Below are positions 43,613-55,440 of a stretch of DNA of 64,000 nt, piece by piece. The translations under genes were made by a program, and so were the position numbers. The stretch spans positions 72,236,110-72,300,109 of the forward strand of contig OZ024829.1 of the NCBI GenBank assembly GCA_964016985.1, written 5' to 3'. The notes under the pieces were generated by a model. The model had not been told where the DNA came from. It was given only the letters and a program-made list of their open reading frames with translations, and made no database searches. Positions within the stretch are counted from its first letter, which is position 1; every line of letters begins with the position of its first letter. Origin of the DNA: Anodontia alba (taxonomy: Eukaryota > Mollusca > Bivalvia > Lucinida > Lucinidae).

Positions 43613-44222
43613 AGAAAATTATTTACCCGATACCCTCCCTTATCTAGATCTATGTCTTGAGAGATATGTCACAGCAAATGGCAAATTTACATACTTTGGG
43701 CCCAATAGTTGTTGCCCAAAACGTGGTGTGGGGTCAGGAAAACCTAGCCTTGGATGCTTAAAGAAGACTGGCAGCCTCCAAAGTCTACTGTACATATGTT
43801 GAGGTAATTAATATCTTACACATGTTATTCAGAGATAAAGGGATTATTTATAAATTGGTGTTAGACTTAGGGGAGCTCCTTCCTCTTCCTAATCTTTAAA
43901 TTGTAGCACATTATCTATAGGTTAATGTATTATGCAGTTAAAATGAAGTTTTATAAGTAAAACATATTTCAACTAGCAATATAAGAGAATCCCTCCTCCC
44001 TCCCCATGTCACTCAGTTATATTGTTTTTTGTCAGTTTGACACATGATCAAAATAGGGGAAGAATGACGTCACAGATAACTGTCTAAGGGACCTTTTGGA
44101 TTAAGACTCTTAAGACTGTCGTTTTTTCTGTGGAAGGTTTGAAATATAGACTAGAATAGCACACTATCTATAGGTTAAGTATTACTAGTTAAAATATGAT
44201 ACTTATAAAAACTTCATTTTCA

Positions 44223-44830
44223 CTTTCTTGATTATGTACTCATCTCCCTTGAAATGGAAATCTTGTGCAGGCCATAACTCCCATACTGATTGAAATAATT
44301 TGATAATATTTGGTAAGGACACACATCAGGTCAAGCTTAGAGGACTAAACCTGCCTAGTAAACGTGTGGTTAGATAAACTGACCGCGCTCGACATGACCC
44401 CATTGGGTTGACTGGGCCGTAAAACCTCAACACACACAAACATCAGGTCAAGTAAGAGTGTCATATGCAAGAAGGACAATTCCTTTATTCTTTTTTTGTT
44501 ATCTCCCTTGAACGAATTTTTAAGCCAAATTCTTGTGCACTTCTTAACTTCTGAATGGTTTGAAATATTTTGATAATATTCGGTAGAGGCATAGATATGG
44601 ACCAGTAAGCATGTCACGTGCAAGAGAGATAACTCTGACTTTCTTCATGACATACTTATCTCTCCTGAAGCCGAAAGCTTGTGCAGCCAAAATTGATTTT
44701 TTTTGACGGGTTGTACAAAAATCTTTCCTTTAAAATAACGATGTCCAGGCTGGCGTCATGTTTTGGGTATTGTCCGAGGTTTACCTTTGGGTTGCTTTTT
44801 TGAACAAACCCGTCCATAATGCCATTATGC
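44223..44830 (+). repeat. Array J remainder containing a SINE1 fragment
   Basis: TTATCTCCCTTGAA, TTTGATAATATTTGGTA and AAGAGAGATAACTCTGACTT blocks like 41560-41880. Interrupted by SINE1 (44336-44439). Confidence 0.6.
44336..44439 (+). mobile_element. SINE1 fragment with 13-bp target-site duplication
   Basis: ACATCAGGTCAAG lies on both sides (44323-44335 and 44440-44452). The insert is the last 104 bp of SINE1, so it was 5'-truncated at insertion, as expected for target-primed retroposition. Confidence 0.92.
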
Positions 44831-44836
44831 ATTTTT

Positions 44837-45681
44837 AGCTCGTCTGTACAAAAGTACAGGAAGAGATATTGCAGGTACCCCTGGCATCGGCATTAACAAA
44901 AATGTTAGTTTTACGTCAAAGTTTTTAAGACCTCATATTTTCTAAGTCCTCAGATGGATTTAGTTTATATTTGGTATAATTATAGATGTTGGTCCAAAAT
45001 TTTATTGAGCCCTATCCACACCTCTGCTGGTGACCTCTAGGTCAAGATCACAGACTTAGAAATTTTATGTTAAAGTTTTGCGTCCAAATTTTTAAGATCT
45101 CTTAATTTCTAAATCCTTGCATGGATTTACTGTAGATTTGGTATGATAATAGATATTGGTCCAAAATTTTATTTGGCACAACCCCCACCCCTGCTTATGA
45201 CCTAAAGGTCAAGGTCACGGACTTAGAAATTTATGTTAAAGTTTTGTGTTAAAGTTTTAAAGATCTCTTAATTTCTGTATCCTTGTATGGATTTACTTTA
45301 TATTTGGTATAATTATAGATATTGATCCAAAATTTTATTCGTCACTATTCCCGCCCCTGCTTATGACCTGGAGGTCAAGGTCACAGGCCTAGAAATTTTA
45401 TGTTAAAGTTTGAACACAAAGTTCTAAAGATCTTTTATTTACTCAGCTACTTTTCAAATCATACTGGTTATATTTGGTATACAGATAGCAGCTATGGAAG
45501 ATGTTCATCCAAAATTATATCCAGTACAATATCTTCCTCCCTTCCTCCAACCCCCCCCCCCAACACACACACACACAACACTAACTATGATCATGATTTC
45601 AGGATTTTAAGGTCATGATTTTTTATTTCATTGATAAGCACGAGTTCAAGCGAGCTATCCTGTCTGGCAACAGGTCTTGTT
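44837..45681 (+). mobile_element. Helentron-like element H5 (0.84 kb)
   Basis: 5' TAGCTCG (44836-44842) with hairpin-forming GTAC...GTAC. 3' CGAGCTA (45651-45657), hairpin CCTGT-CTGGCA-ACAGG (45659-45674), TCTTGT. Core: four units of about 175 bp (ATGGATTTACTTTATATTTG, GACCTAAAGGTCAAGGTCAC). The next element starts at its last base. Confidence 0.65.
45555..45582. repeat. C run and (CA)n microsatellite
   Basis: CCCCCCCCC then ACACACACAC within H5. Confidence 0.9.
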
Positions 45682-47352
45682 AGCTCACCTGAGCTATGCT
45701 CAGGATGAGCTATTGTGATCACTTTTCGTCCGTCGTCAGTCCGTCCGTGCGTCCGTCCGTTAACATTTTCAAACGACTTCTCCTCTGAAGCCCCTGAGCC
45801 AATTTTGCTCAAATTTCATTTGGAGCCTCCTTAGGTTGGGGGAATGAAAAATTGCTAAAATGGTCGCGGTCCATTGACCAAGATGGCCGCCATGCCCATA
45901 TATGGTAAAAACCTTTAAAAATCTTCTTCTCCAGAACGGAGGACGCCTTGGGGCTGAATCTTTGCAAAAGTCATCTGGGACGGGAGGTCTACCAAAATTG
46001 CCAAAATAAAGGTTGTATATTGACATTTGACCTTTTTACGGCAAGGTCAAGTTTGCTTCCCTATGCATTTGTATGGGAAAAACCTTTAAAAATCTTGTTC
46101 TCCAAAACCGAGGATGCCTTATGGCTGAACCTTTAGATATATCATCGGAAACAGGAGGTCTACCAAAGTTGCTAAAATAATGGTCGTACATTGACATTTG
46201 ACCTTTTTACGGTAAGGTCAATTTTGCTTCCTTATGCATTTGTATTGGAAAAATGTTCAGAATTTCAAACGACTTCTCCTCTGGAGCCTCTGGGCCAATT
46301 TTGCTTAAATTTCATATGGAGCCTCCGTAGGTTGGGGGAATGAAAGATTGCTAAAATGGTCGCGGCTCATTGACCAAGATGGCTGCCATGCCCATATATG
46401 GTAAAAACCTTTAAAAATCTTCTTCTCCATAACCGAGGATGCCTTGGGACTGAATCTTTGCATAAGTCATTGGGACTGGAGGTCTACCAAAATTGCTAAA
46501 ATAAAGGTCGTATATTGACATTTGACCTTTTTACGGCAAGGTCAAGTTTGCTTCCCTATGTATTTATATCGGAAAAACCTTTAAAAATCTTGTTCTTCAA
46601 AACCGAGGATGCCTTATGGCTGAACCTTTACATATATCATCGGAAACAGGAGGTCTACCAAAGTTGCTAAACTAATGGTCGTACATTGACATTTGACCTT
46701 TTTACGGTAAGGTCAATTTTGCTTCCTTATGCATTTGTATGGGAGAAATGTTCAGAATTTCAAACGACTTCTTCTCTGGAGCCTCTGGGCCAATTTTGCT
46801 CAAATTTCATATGGAGCCTCCTTAGGTTGGGGGAATGAAAGATTGCTAAAGTGGTCGTGGCTAGTTGACCAAGATGGCCGCCATGCCCATATAATTATGG
46901 TAAAAACCTTTAAAAATCTTCTTCTCCATAACCGAGGATGCCTTGGGGCTGAATCTTTGCATAAGCCATCGGGAACGGGAGGTATATTGACATTTGACCA
47001 AAAATTGTTCTGATTGGAAATCTAAAATGGCCGTCATCTTGTTTATATTTATTATATTTCCCTGCCACTGTGCTGTTTACATGTATAAAATCATGATTCT
47101 TCAGAAACCACTTAGCCAATTTCCACCAAATTTCGCATTGATCCTACTGTTGAAATGTGATTGATAGTTTATTCAGATGATTATGCTCCATTGACTGTCA
47201 GTCCCATATATTCTTCAAAACTAAGAACTGCTCAAATGATGATCTTTTCATTGGTTGCTATGATAGGATTGGAAAAATGTTGCATAACATCTGCATATCT
47301 GCAGTGGTTATGTCACTCAGGTGAGCGAGTCGTGGCCCATGGGCCTCTTGTT
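45682..47352 (+). mobile_element. Helentron-like element H6, complete (1.67 kb)
   Basis: 5' GCTCACCTGAG (45683-45693) in hairpin CACCTGAGC...GCTCAGGATG, then GTCCGTCC repeats. 3' CTCAGGTGAGC (47316-47326), hairpin GGCCC-AT-GGGCC (47334-47345), TCTTGTT. The core has alternating CAAGATGGCCGCCATGCCCA and GGTCAAGTTTGCTTCC blocks, period about 240 plus 190 bp. Starts directly at the 3' end of H5. Confidence 0.8.
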
Positions 47353-47512
47353 CTTGTATAAGGCTATTCTATTTCTGGTAAAATGCATCAGAATCTTTGT
47401 TTTGAAGGTACTTCGTCATGCCCTTGGAGCTGGATGTGTTGCAGCTAGGAATATTACATCAACCCCTATTTATCAGGCAGCAGGTATGGTATATGTTTTT
47501 CATTGTCAATCC

Positions 47513-48065
47513 TTATTGTTATGCCGGTTTGAAAAACGGGACGTATTATGTTATGCACCTTAGCGTCGGTCTGTCCATCCGTATGTAAACTTTTTGTTTC
47601 AGGATAACTCCTCCTACAGTTTAGATCCAATGAAACATGATATATAGTTAGACCATGATGTGGAGCAGCGCATAGTGTTTCGAGATTACAGTCCACCAAA
47701 TATCAACAGAGTTATGCCCCTTTGAAAGTTTTTGTGAACATTTCATTTCCAGCTAACATATACAGTTTACATCCAATCAAGCTGAAACTTGATATATAGT
47801 TAGATCATGATGTGGAGCAGCGCATATTGTCTCGGTTATAGTCCACCAAATATAACAGAGTTATGCCCCTTTAAAAATTTTTGTTAACGTCTCATTTCCA
47901 GCTGACTCCTGCTACAGTTTTCATCCAGTCAGGCTGAAACTTGATATGTAGTTAGATCATGATGTGGAGCAGCACATATTATCTCAAGGCTACAGTCCAC
48001 CAAATATTAACAGAGTTATGCCCCTTTGAAAATTTTTGTAAACATTTTGTTTCCAGCTAAATTCT
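47513..48065 (+). mobile_element. Helentron-like element, 5' part, same family as 32889
   Basis: Hairpin CCGGTTT-GAAA-AACGGG then three units with AACTCCTCCTACAGTTTA, ATGATGTGGAGCAGCGCATA and GTCCACCAAATAT. The 3' end is not found. Confidence 0.6.
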
Positions 48066-48308
48066 CCTATACAATACAGCCCCAACGTGTCTTTCCGATT
48101 TGTCTCGCTCATTTCCGTGACACATTTTTGTGTCTCGGTGACATCAGGTTATGTCACTGAGATGGCCGTGACAGTTAGCGAGACACACAGGTAATTACAG
48201 CGAGACGATCAAACGGTACAGGGAGCATGACATAAATTCGGCGAGTTTTTTATTGTCTTCTGTAGTGACAGAACGAGTCGCAGCGGGACATTTATTAGTA
48301 AGATTAAT
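48066..48308. other. Unassigned segment with GTGACAT inverted repeats
   Basis: Contains CTCGGTGACAT-CAGGTT-ATGTCACTGAG (48135-48162) and several GCGAGAC/GTCTCGC words in both orientations. Possibly a small foldback element; ends not defined. Confidence 0.4.
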
Positions 48309-49296
48309 TATGCTCCCCGAAGAATTTCGGGGGAGCATATAGTCGCCGCTTCGTCCGTGCGTCCGTACGTCCGTGCGTCCGTGCGTCCGTCCCGCTCTTG
48401 TCCACGCAAATTCTCGGAAACTGCTTGTCGGATTTCAATGAAACTTCATGGGAATATTAAGTATCAAAGGTGGATGCGCATATCACCTGCGTGTTCTGGT
48501 TCGATGATTTTTCCAAGAGTTATTGCCCTTTGATGAGTTCTGCATGAATATATAGGGTACTGTTCGTGTCCACGCGAATTCTCGGAAACTACTAGTCGGA
48601 TTTCATTGAAACTTCATGGGAATATTAAGTATGGAAGGTGGATGTGCATATCACCTGGGTGTTCTGGTTCGATGATTTTTCCAAGAGTTATTGCCCTTTG
48701 ATGAGTTCTGCATGAATATATAGGGTACTGTTCGTGTCCACGCAAATTCTTAGCAAATACTGGCAGAAATTCAACGAAATTTTAATGGAATCTTAAGCAG
48801 CAATAGGGGATGCGCATATTGTTCAATCTTTCTGGTTAGATGATTTGTCACAGAGTCATGCTACTTTGTTTAAAGCTGCAGTGTAAGGTCACTGGCTATT
48901 TTTAGAAAAGAATTTGTCAACACTCTAGTGCCTACATTTATTGATGGATTTTGATATAACTTCAAACAAATGTTGGGTATGATAATATCTTGAGCATGTT
49001 TGACATTCAGGGTCCTGGGCTCAAGGTCAAGGTCACTGTGGCTATTTTTAGAAAAACTTTGTTTTTGCTCTAGTGCCTAGATTTATTCCTTTCATTTATT
49101 CCAACTTTTATGTTGCTGATGTTTGTATGACAGTGCCTTCAGGCAAGCTTATCTGTCCACCAACAGGTTTTGTGATACTCCATTTTGAAGTACAGTGAGT
49201 ATACACAGTATACCGCTCTTTATCTAGGATAATGTTTCCTGTTCCGACTATTGCATGTTCGGGGAGCATCCATCGGTTTCACCGATATTCTTGTTT
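48309..49296 (+). mobile_element. Helentron-like element H7, complete (1.0 kb)
   Basis: 5' ATGCTCCCCGAA (48310-48321), itself in a hairpin with TTCGGGGGAGCAT. 3' perfect complement TTCGGGGAGCAT (49258-49269), hairpin ATCGGT-TTC-ACCGAT (49272-49286), ATTCTTGTTTT. A (GTCCGTGC)n stretch follows the 5' end. Two to three 170-bp units (TGTCCACGCAAATTCTCGG) form the core. Confidence 0.8.
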
Positions 49297-49640
49297 TAAT
49301 CTGTTTTTAAATTTATTGCATGGGATTCATGTTGTCTGTTCCTTACCTCAAATATCTTTGGGTAATGGGCTCTGCTCTGATAGTCCCCGAAGGTTTAATG
49401 TTTTGTTTACATTACCCCACCCACTTGTGGTAATGTAGTCTCGCAGAATCTCGGTTGACGTGATCCAAAATCTTTTTATTTAAACTTGGTACTACCTGGT
49501 TCCCATACAGATGTTACCCTTGCAAGTTTTAGGAAGTCATGTTTAGCAATTGCAAAGCGTGTTTAGGGAAATAAGTAGTTACAACATTTGATAGAATGTC
49601 TTTTGCACACGTCACAATTTTTATAAAAGTAGTGGAGTGG
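49297..49640. other. Unassigned sequence
   Basis: No repeat or exon recognised. May belong to the 5' flank of the DIRS-like copy that follows. Confidence 0.35.
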
Positions 49641-49680
49641 GGTCCGCTAGATGGCATGGAAAGTTGTTTATATGCACTAA

Positions 49681-49716
49681 CCAATCATTTAAGGTTCCCA
49701 TTCTAAATCAGCCAAT
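49681..49716 (+). promoter_or_regulatory. Paired CCAAT boxes of the third DIRS-like copy
   Basis: CCAATCA at 49681 and CCAATCAAATCT at 49712, 31 bp apart, about 480 bp upstream of the ORF at 50178. Same spacing and relative orientation as at 25935-25970. Confidence 0.55.
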
Positions 49717-50177
49717 CAAATCTAGCCGCACTAAAGTTGGGGACGCTGAATATTGGCAGCGTCATTTTCAAAAAGTGCTTCGAAGTGAACCGATATACGG
49801 AAAATTTACTTACGAAAATTTAATAAAAAAAAAAAAATAAATAAATAAATAAATAAATCGCATTCAGGATGATCAAATATTATCATTATATCATCGGAAG
49901 TGGAAAATAAAACACTACTGAAATAAAATAATTGACGATTGGGAGTAAAATCGGGAATTTCGGCGACGGAAGACGTGCCGACTTAGAGGCGTTTGCTTGA
50001 ATGCTTTTAGTAACAATGGCGGCACAGATAAATCCAGTTGAGTAATGGAATATGACCAAAAATAAACAATCCAAAACAAAAGAACCGCCAAGTGCAGAAT
50101 ATAAGTGAGCCAGATAAGGGCAAAATACGTTAGTATTTACTGGACTTTGCGCTCCATTCGATTCATGTGGGACTGGT

Positions 50178-50571
50178 TTGTTCAAAACAAAAATGGCGGA
50201 CAGCCAAAGACAGAAAACATGGTTGGTGAAAACATTTTTCAGCATCCCAGAATGGTATGTTTTAAATGTATATGAAGAAGAAAAACTCTTTAATATAATC
50301 GTAAGAGATCGTCCCGCAACATTCGAAGAGGCTCACTACTTCCGTTTCTTAGACTGTTCAGCCTTTTGCCCAGAAACACTTTGTTACTTTTGCTCCCCCA
50401 CCGTGGAATTGTGTCAGAAATGCATTAACCTTCCTCGTGATAATTAATACCAGGTACACTAAAATTCTTACGTGAAATAACAAAATGTTAACTGGACAAA
50501 GTGATCAAACTGCCACAGTATCAGAAATGGCCCCATCTGACATGGTGATTAAATTCCTTTTAGACTTGTAA
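50178..50571 (+). pseudogene. Third DIRS-like copy: small Cys-rich ORF and start of gag
   Basis: ORF 50178-50447 (89 codons; a second Met at 50193 may be the real start) has FFSIPEWYVLNVYEEEKLF and YFRFLDCSAFCPETLCYFC, then CQKC. It matches the protein at 25420-25644 in the IPxxYV and FLDCSAFC blocks and in the final CxxC. The next ATG (50500) opens a short frame with SDMVIKFLLDL, similar to the start of the 25401 gag (DEDIMIKYCLDN), and stops at about 50570. The rest of the element is absent. The Cys-rich ORF itself is intact; the element is a 5' fragment. Confidence 0.6.
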
Positions 50572-51640
50572 CAACATTTATCATATGGACATGATAGGGT
50601 CTTTATACTAGTCAAATGTTGCTATGTGCTATTCATAACCTTATTTGATCATGTTCATGGAAATTTCCAAAATATATGGTGTCAGATTCCCAAAAGCAAT
50701 GTGTTTGCATCTATATGTATCACCAAGCAAAAATGTGGTTGCTTGGTGACTGGGGTCTGCGACTGGATGGTTCACAAGTATGCAGTGTGCCATGCAAGCG
50801 CACACCTATGATCTAGTCAAGAAATTTATGACCTATTTTAATTCAGACAGTTTAGCCAACAGCGTAGGCTGCAGATTCTGATCTGGACCTGCACTGCCAG
50901 TGTTCCGTTTGAGGGTTAAATCTGGTTTAGTATAACTATTGTGAAATTTTCATGTTAGAAACTCCCACCTTTCATAGCAGTGCGTCATATTGAGCATGTG
51001 CAGTTGTTGCGTGAAAAAAAAATCAACTTTACTGTTTGTGTTATTCCTCTTTTTGGTCCACATCTTTCTCCATATGATTTTTTTTTTTTTTTTTTTGATG
51101 ATCCCGATAGCAGCAAAGACAATGTCACGTGTCAGAGCAGTGACGGTCCAGCTGAGTCGGTTCATGTGTGCAGACTGGTCTTCGCATCCGGCCGTGCTGT
51201 TTATATATAAAAAATATGCTTGGATCAGACTACGAATGCTATTAATTGCTGTCCCTCAGTGAGATAATTGTCCCGAGACGGGTGCTGAATGCCAGTCTTC
51301 CACGCAAACTCCAGATGACCTGCAAAAGACTACTGCGACGTACAAAGGCTTGAATCAACCTGTACATCCACCTGAAGTGGTCAGAGCTTTCACTTATCTC
51401 TATTTCGACAGCCGATAGTCTGTAAATCAGACTATGCAACGTGGATCCACAGGCTGACCAGAGTCTTAATGGTCGTGCAAGACTTCTTGTAAGTTTTGTC
51501 GCGCACTGGCTCTTATTTCAGTTGGCAACCGGTTCAGCCAGGCGATTCCATTATTTGTAGTGTACGTCCATCATACTGATACATTTATAGCGCATCTGTA
51601 ACATGACTAGCTTATAAAATTCCTGTTATTGCGAAAGCCT
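50572..51640. other. No recognised gene or repeat
   Basis: Holds a T run (about 51079-51098). The small overlapping ORFs around it on both strands look like chance. I see no exon-like signal. Confidence 0.4.
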
Positions 51641-51985
51641 GATCAGATGCTGCGCTCTATGGTAACTGATGAGGGTCTACACAATGAAGCCATTGATCAG
51701 ACTGCATGGATGTGCAGGCTGATCTACTCTGGTCCCAAAAGTGTTTTCCAAATCGCCACATTCCGTGTCCCCCAAAATTAGGTTCATTCCTTTGTTCTCT
51801 TAAAATATTTACCAATGTTGCTTTGTTGGGTGTTCCCTTGTTCCACAGAAAACCCTGGGTAGCCCCATTCACTGTTCGAGCATGTAACATGGGCCTCAGC
51901 AAAGCTCCATATGAAAACGTACCAGATTCTGTGGCTTAGTATGGTCCGGCCACACAAGTGGGTCCGGCATGGTCATTTTTGTTGC
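51640..51985 (+). repeat. Family K fragment K6
   Basis: Matches 15960-16250 of K2 (CCCAAAAGTGTTTTCCAAAT, GTAACATGGGCCTC, CCGGATTCTGTGGC-type blocks). Confidence 0.65.
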
Positions 51986-54078
51986 ACCTGTTTGTAGCAG
52001 GGTGCGATATAGGCGTCCACTTTTCCGTCCGTCTGTCTGTCAACATTTATGTCGACGTTCGACATTTATGTCAAAGTTAGTATTCTAATCAACTACAAGA
52101 CTAAACAACCATCAAACCTTGCATGAAACATCTCCCTGACCTCCTGACTTTGTGACATAGGCGACTGCTTTTCCATTCATCTGTCCGTTCGTCCGTCGGT
52201 CTGTCAACATTTATGTCCAAGTTCGACATTTATGCCGAAGTAAGTATTCTAATCAACTACAAGACTAAACTAAACAACCATCAAACCTTGCATGAAACAT
52301 CTCCCTGACCTCCTGACTTTGCAACATAGGTGCCCGCTTTTACGTTCGTCTGTCCGTTCGTCCGTCTGTCCGTCTGTTAACAGTCCTGTTATGTCGAAGT
52401 TCGACATTTATGTCAGTTAGTATTCTAATCAACTACAAGACTAAACAACAATGAAACCTTGCATGAAACATCTCTCTGACCTCCTGACTTTGCGACATAG
52501 GCATCTGCTTTTCCGTTTGTCTGTCCGTTTGCCCGTCTGTCCGTCTGTCAACATTTATGTTGAAGTTCGACATTTATGTCAAAGTTAGTATACTTAACAA
52601 TTACAAGACTAAACAAGCAGGTGCGACAACAACCATCAAACCTTGCATGAAACATTTCCCTGACCTCCTGACTTTGCGACATAGGCGTCCGCTTTTCTGT
52701 TCGTCTGTCTGTTCGTCCGTCCGTCTGTCAACATTTATGTCGAAGTTCGACATTTTTGTCAAAGTTAGTATTCTAATCAACTGCAAGGCTAAACAACCAT
52801 CAAACCTTGCAGGAAACATCTCCCTGACCTCCTGACTTTGCGACATAGGCCTCCCCTTTTCCGTTCATTCGTCTGTTTGTCCGTCAGTCCGTCTCAACAT
52901 TTATCTCGAAGTTCCACATGTACGTCAAAGTTAGTATTCTAATCAACTACAATTCTACAATAACCGTCATACCTTGCATGACACATCTCCCTGACCTCCT
53001 GACTTGGCAGGTACATTGACCCAGTGACCTTGACCTATATTTTGCTCTCCAGTGATTTTGACACAATTTACGTTGACGTTCCAGATCTTCTCAACTATAA
53101 GGCGTACAACTACCAAACCTTGCATAGTGCTTCTCCTAGATGTACTGACTCGGCAGGTACCTTGAACTGGTGACCTTGACCTGTATTTTGCGCTCCAGTG
53201 ACTTTGACACATTTTGCGTCGACGTTCGATATCTCCTCAACTATAAGGCCTACAGCCATCAAACCTTGCAAAGTGCTTCTTCTCAATGTACTGACTCGGC
53301 AGATTCCTTGACCTGGTGACCTTGACCTGTATTTTGGCTGCAGTGACTTTGACATAATTTACGTCAACGTTCCAGATCTCCTCAAGTGTAAGACCTCTAG
53401 CCACCAAACCTTGCATAGTGCTTCTCCTAGATGTACTGACTCGGCAGGTACCTTGAACTGGTGACCTTGACCTATATTTTGCGCTCCAGTGACCGACACA
53501 TTTTGCGTCGACGTTCGATATCTCCTCAACTATAAGGCCTACAGCCATCAAACCTTGCAAATTGCTTCTTCTCAATGTACTGACTCGGCAGTTACTTGAC
53601 CTGTATTTTGGCTGCAGTGACTTTGACATAATTTACGTCAACGTTCCAGATCTCCTCAAGTGTAAGACCTCTAGCCACCAAACCTTGCATAGTGCTACTC
53701 CTAGATGTACTGACTCGGCAGGTATCTTGACCCAGTGACCTTGACCTATATTTTGCGCTCCAGTGCATTTTACACATTTTACGTCGACGTTCAATATCTC
53801 CTCAACTATAAGGCCTACAACCGCCATACCTTGCATAATGCTTCTCCTCAATATACGGACTCAGCAGGTACCTTGACTCAGGTAACTAGCACAGATACAT
53901 CATAAGGATGGGCAAAGAAGTGATTAGATTTTGGTGACCTTGACCTTATTTTCAAGGTCACTACACTATAAATACTCAAAAAAGTGAGCCTTGTTAATGC
54001 AGTAAAAAGTTTGTGTGCACATTATCTCTTAACCAATGGATGGAATTTGACCAAACTAACACAGACACATCATCAGTA
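51985..54078 (+). mobile_element. Helentron-like element, 3' end not found, arrays G and H
   Basis: Starts with hairpin GCACCTGTTTGTAGCAGGGT after a T run. Array G (52015-52970; about 175 bp; CATTTATGTCGAAGTTCGAC, a perfect TGTCGAA-G-TTCGACA palindrome, plus GTCCGTCTGTC) passes into array H (52970-53880; about 155 bp; GGTGACCTTGACCT, CTCCTCAACTATAAGGCCTA). Minus-strand ORFs across array H are repeat artefacts. Confidence 0.65.
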
Positions 54079-54345
54079 TGGGGGATTCTGTAACTACGTT
54101 TTGCCATGTAACGACTGCACGGGCTCAATATAAATGACGTACTGAGGTAAAGGAGAAGAAATTCTCACTCGCGTGCGGCAACCGTACGTGTCAATATAAA
54201 CTTATTAAAGGGGCGCTTCTGCTATCAAAAAGGCTCTGAATCAGTAAGACAGCCCATGTGAAAAGGGTGTCTGTCACATAAAAATTACACTTTACGCACA
54301 CAAGGGGGCCATATAAGCTAATGACAATTCAAATGAGTGAGCTAG

Positions 54346-54493
54346 TGTTTTACAACCCACTAACAGCTAGGTCATACGGAAATGTGGACCTTGGTTTAAA
54401 GTCTCGTATGAAAGACTGGAGAAGCCTGGGATCGAACTCATGACCCCTGGGTAGCAAGGCGAGGAGCATTACCACTACACCTCCGAGGCACTC
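54346..54493 (-). mobile_element. SINE2 copy in K7
   Basis: Head GTGTAGTGGTAATGC..., box B GAGTTCGATCCC; the same site as in K1 and K3, more diverged. Confidence 0.7.
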
Positions 54494-55440
54494 TTTCCCA
54501 ATATTTCATATTGTTAAATATCTAATAAAAGAGCTGCAGACATTGCCCCTCCACTGCACTTGCATCAAGCAAGTGCCATAGCTGTTAATAAATTGGTAAA
54601 GTTTCAAGAAAATATCTCAGATAATTTTCAAGTTACAGAGCGGACACAAATATATTACAGAAATCACTAAAATATTTTCATTGTTCAAGTGGCCATAACT
54701 CCAAAAGTAGGCCCACTCGTCAAAGTATATGAAAGAAAAGAAGGGCAGTTGTCAGTTTCTGCTGAAATGATTAACAGCTAATGTATAAGCCCACCACGGA
54801 AAAGTATGCGGGCTCGACAAGACCGAAATAGTGTTGACTGGGCGGTTAAACTCCAGTTCAAACCAAAATTATGTCAGTACAAAGTTCTCATGCTTGAAGT
54901 ATGATTTACACTGGTATGTACATTGAAAATGAGCCTGCGCCGGACAAAACCTACAATACTTCAATGTACATGCGACCAGCAAAGACTCCGGTCAGTCTGT
55001 GCATCGATCCACTGTATAAAGCAACCAGCAAAGACTGGTCAGTCTGGGCATTGATCCACTGTATAAAGCCAGCTTCTTGGATAGCTTGGAGTCCACAGAG
55101 GGTGCATACTGTATGATCAGCGAAGGGACTGATCAGAATGTGCTGTTGCAGTCGCACTTTTTATCCCGCTTTGGACAGCCCGGCTATCGAAGGTAAATCA
55201 GCGAATGCTCTGATCAGAATGTGCAGTTGCACAGACTGACCAAGTCTTTGCTCGTCGCGCAAGACGTTTTGTTAAACCCAGAGATTACAGGAGGTACATA
55301 CGATTAGCGATGGCTCTGTTCAGACTACTGATGTGCAGGCTCAGAGTGTGCAGGTTGATACGTCTCTGTACAAGTTTTATTGTAGGTTTTGCCATGCACA
55401 GACTCATGCAAACCTTAACGCTTAGCCTCTGGGTAAAATT

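Larger units (their letters stand above)
41901..44222 (+). mobile_element. Second DIRS-like relic with split terminal repeats
   Basis: Direct repeats about 125 bp long flank the relic (41901-42033 and 44101-44222), sharing GTGGAAGGTTTGAAATA, AGAATAGCACA, CTATAGGTTAAGTATT, CTAGTTAAAATA and AAAACTTCATTTT. A third partial block (GTAGCACATTATCTATAGGT) is at about 43905. Repeats split this way are typical of Ngaro/DIRS elements. The only coding part left is a tyrosine recombinase (42334-43433). RT and gag are gone. Confidence 0.65.

Noticed and set aside
48350..48400. (GTCCGTGC)n tracts as independent microsatellites
   Set aside because: They occur just inside the 5' end of nearly every Helentron-like element and are part of the element layout.
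9412..51902. Repeated ORF MLRPMLPTRTVNGATG in K1, K3 and K6
   Set aside because: It follows the DNA repeat, the downstream frame differs between copies, and another frame is equally open. Better explained as non-coding family K.
52967..53851. Overlapping minus-strand ORFs (CRVSTSRRSTMQGL)
   Set aside because: Produced by array H repeats; they differ only by repeat phase.
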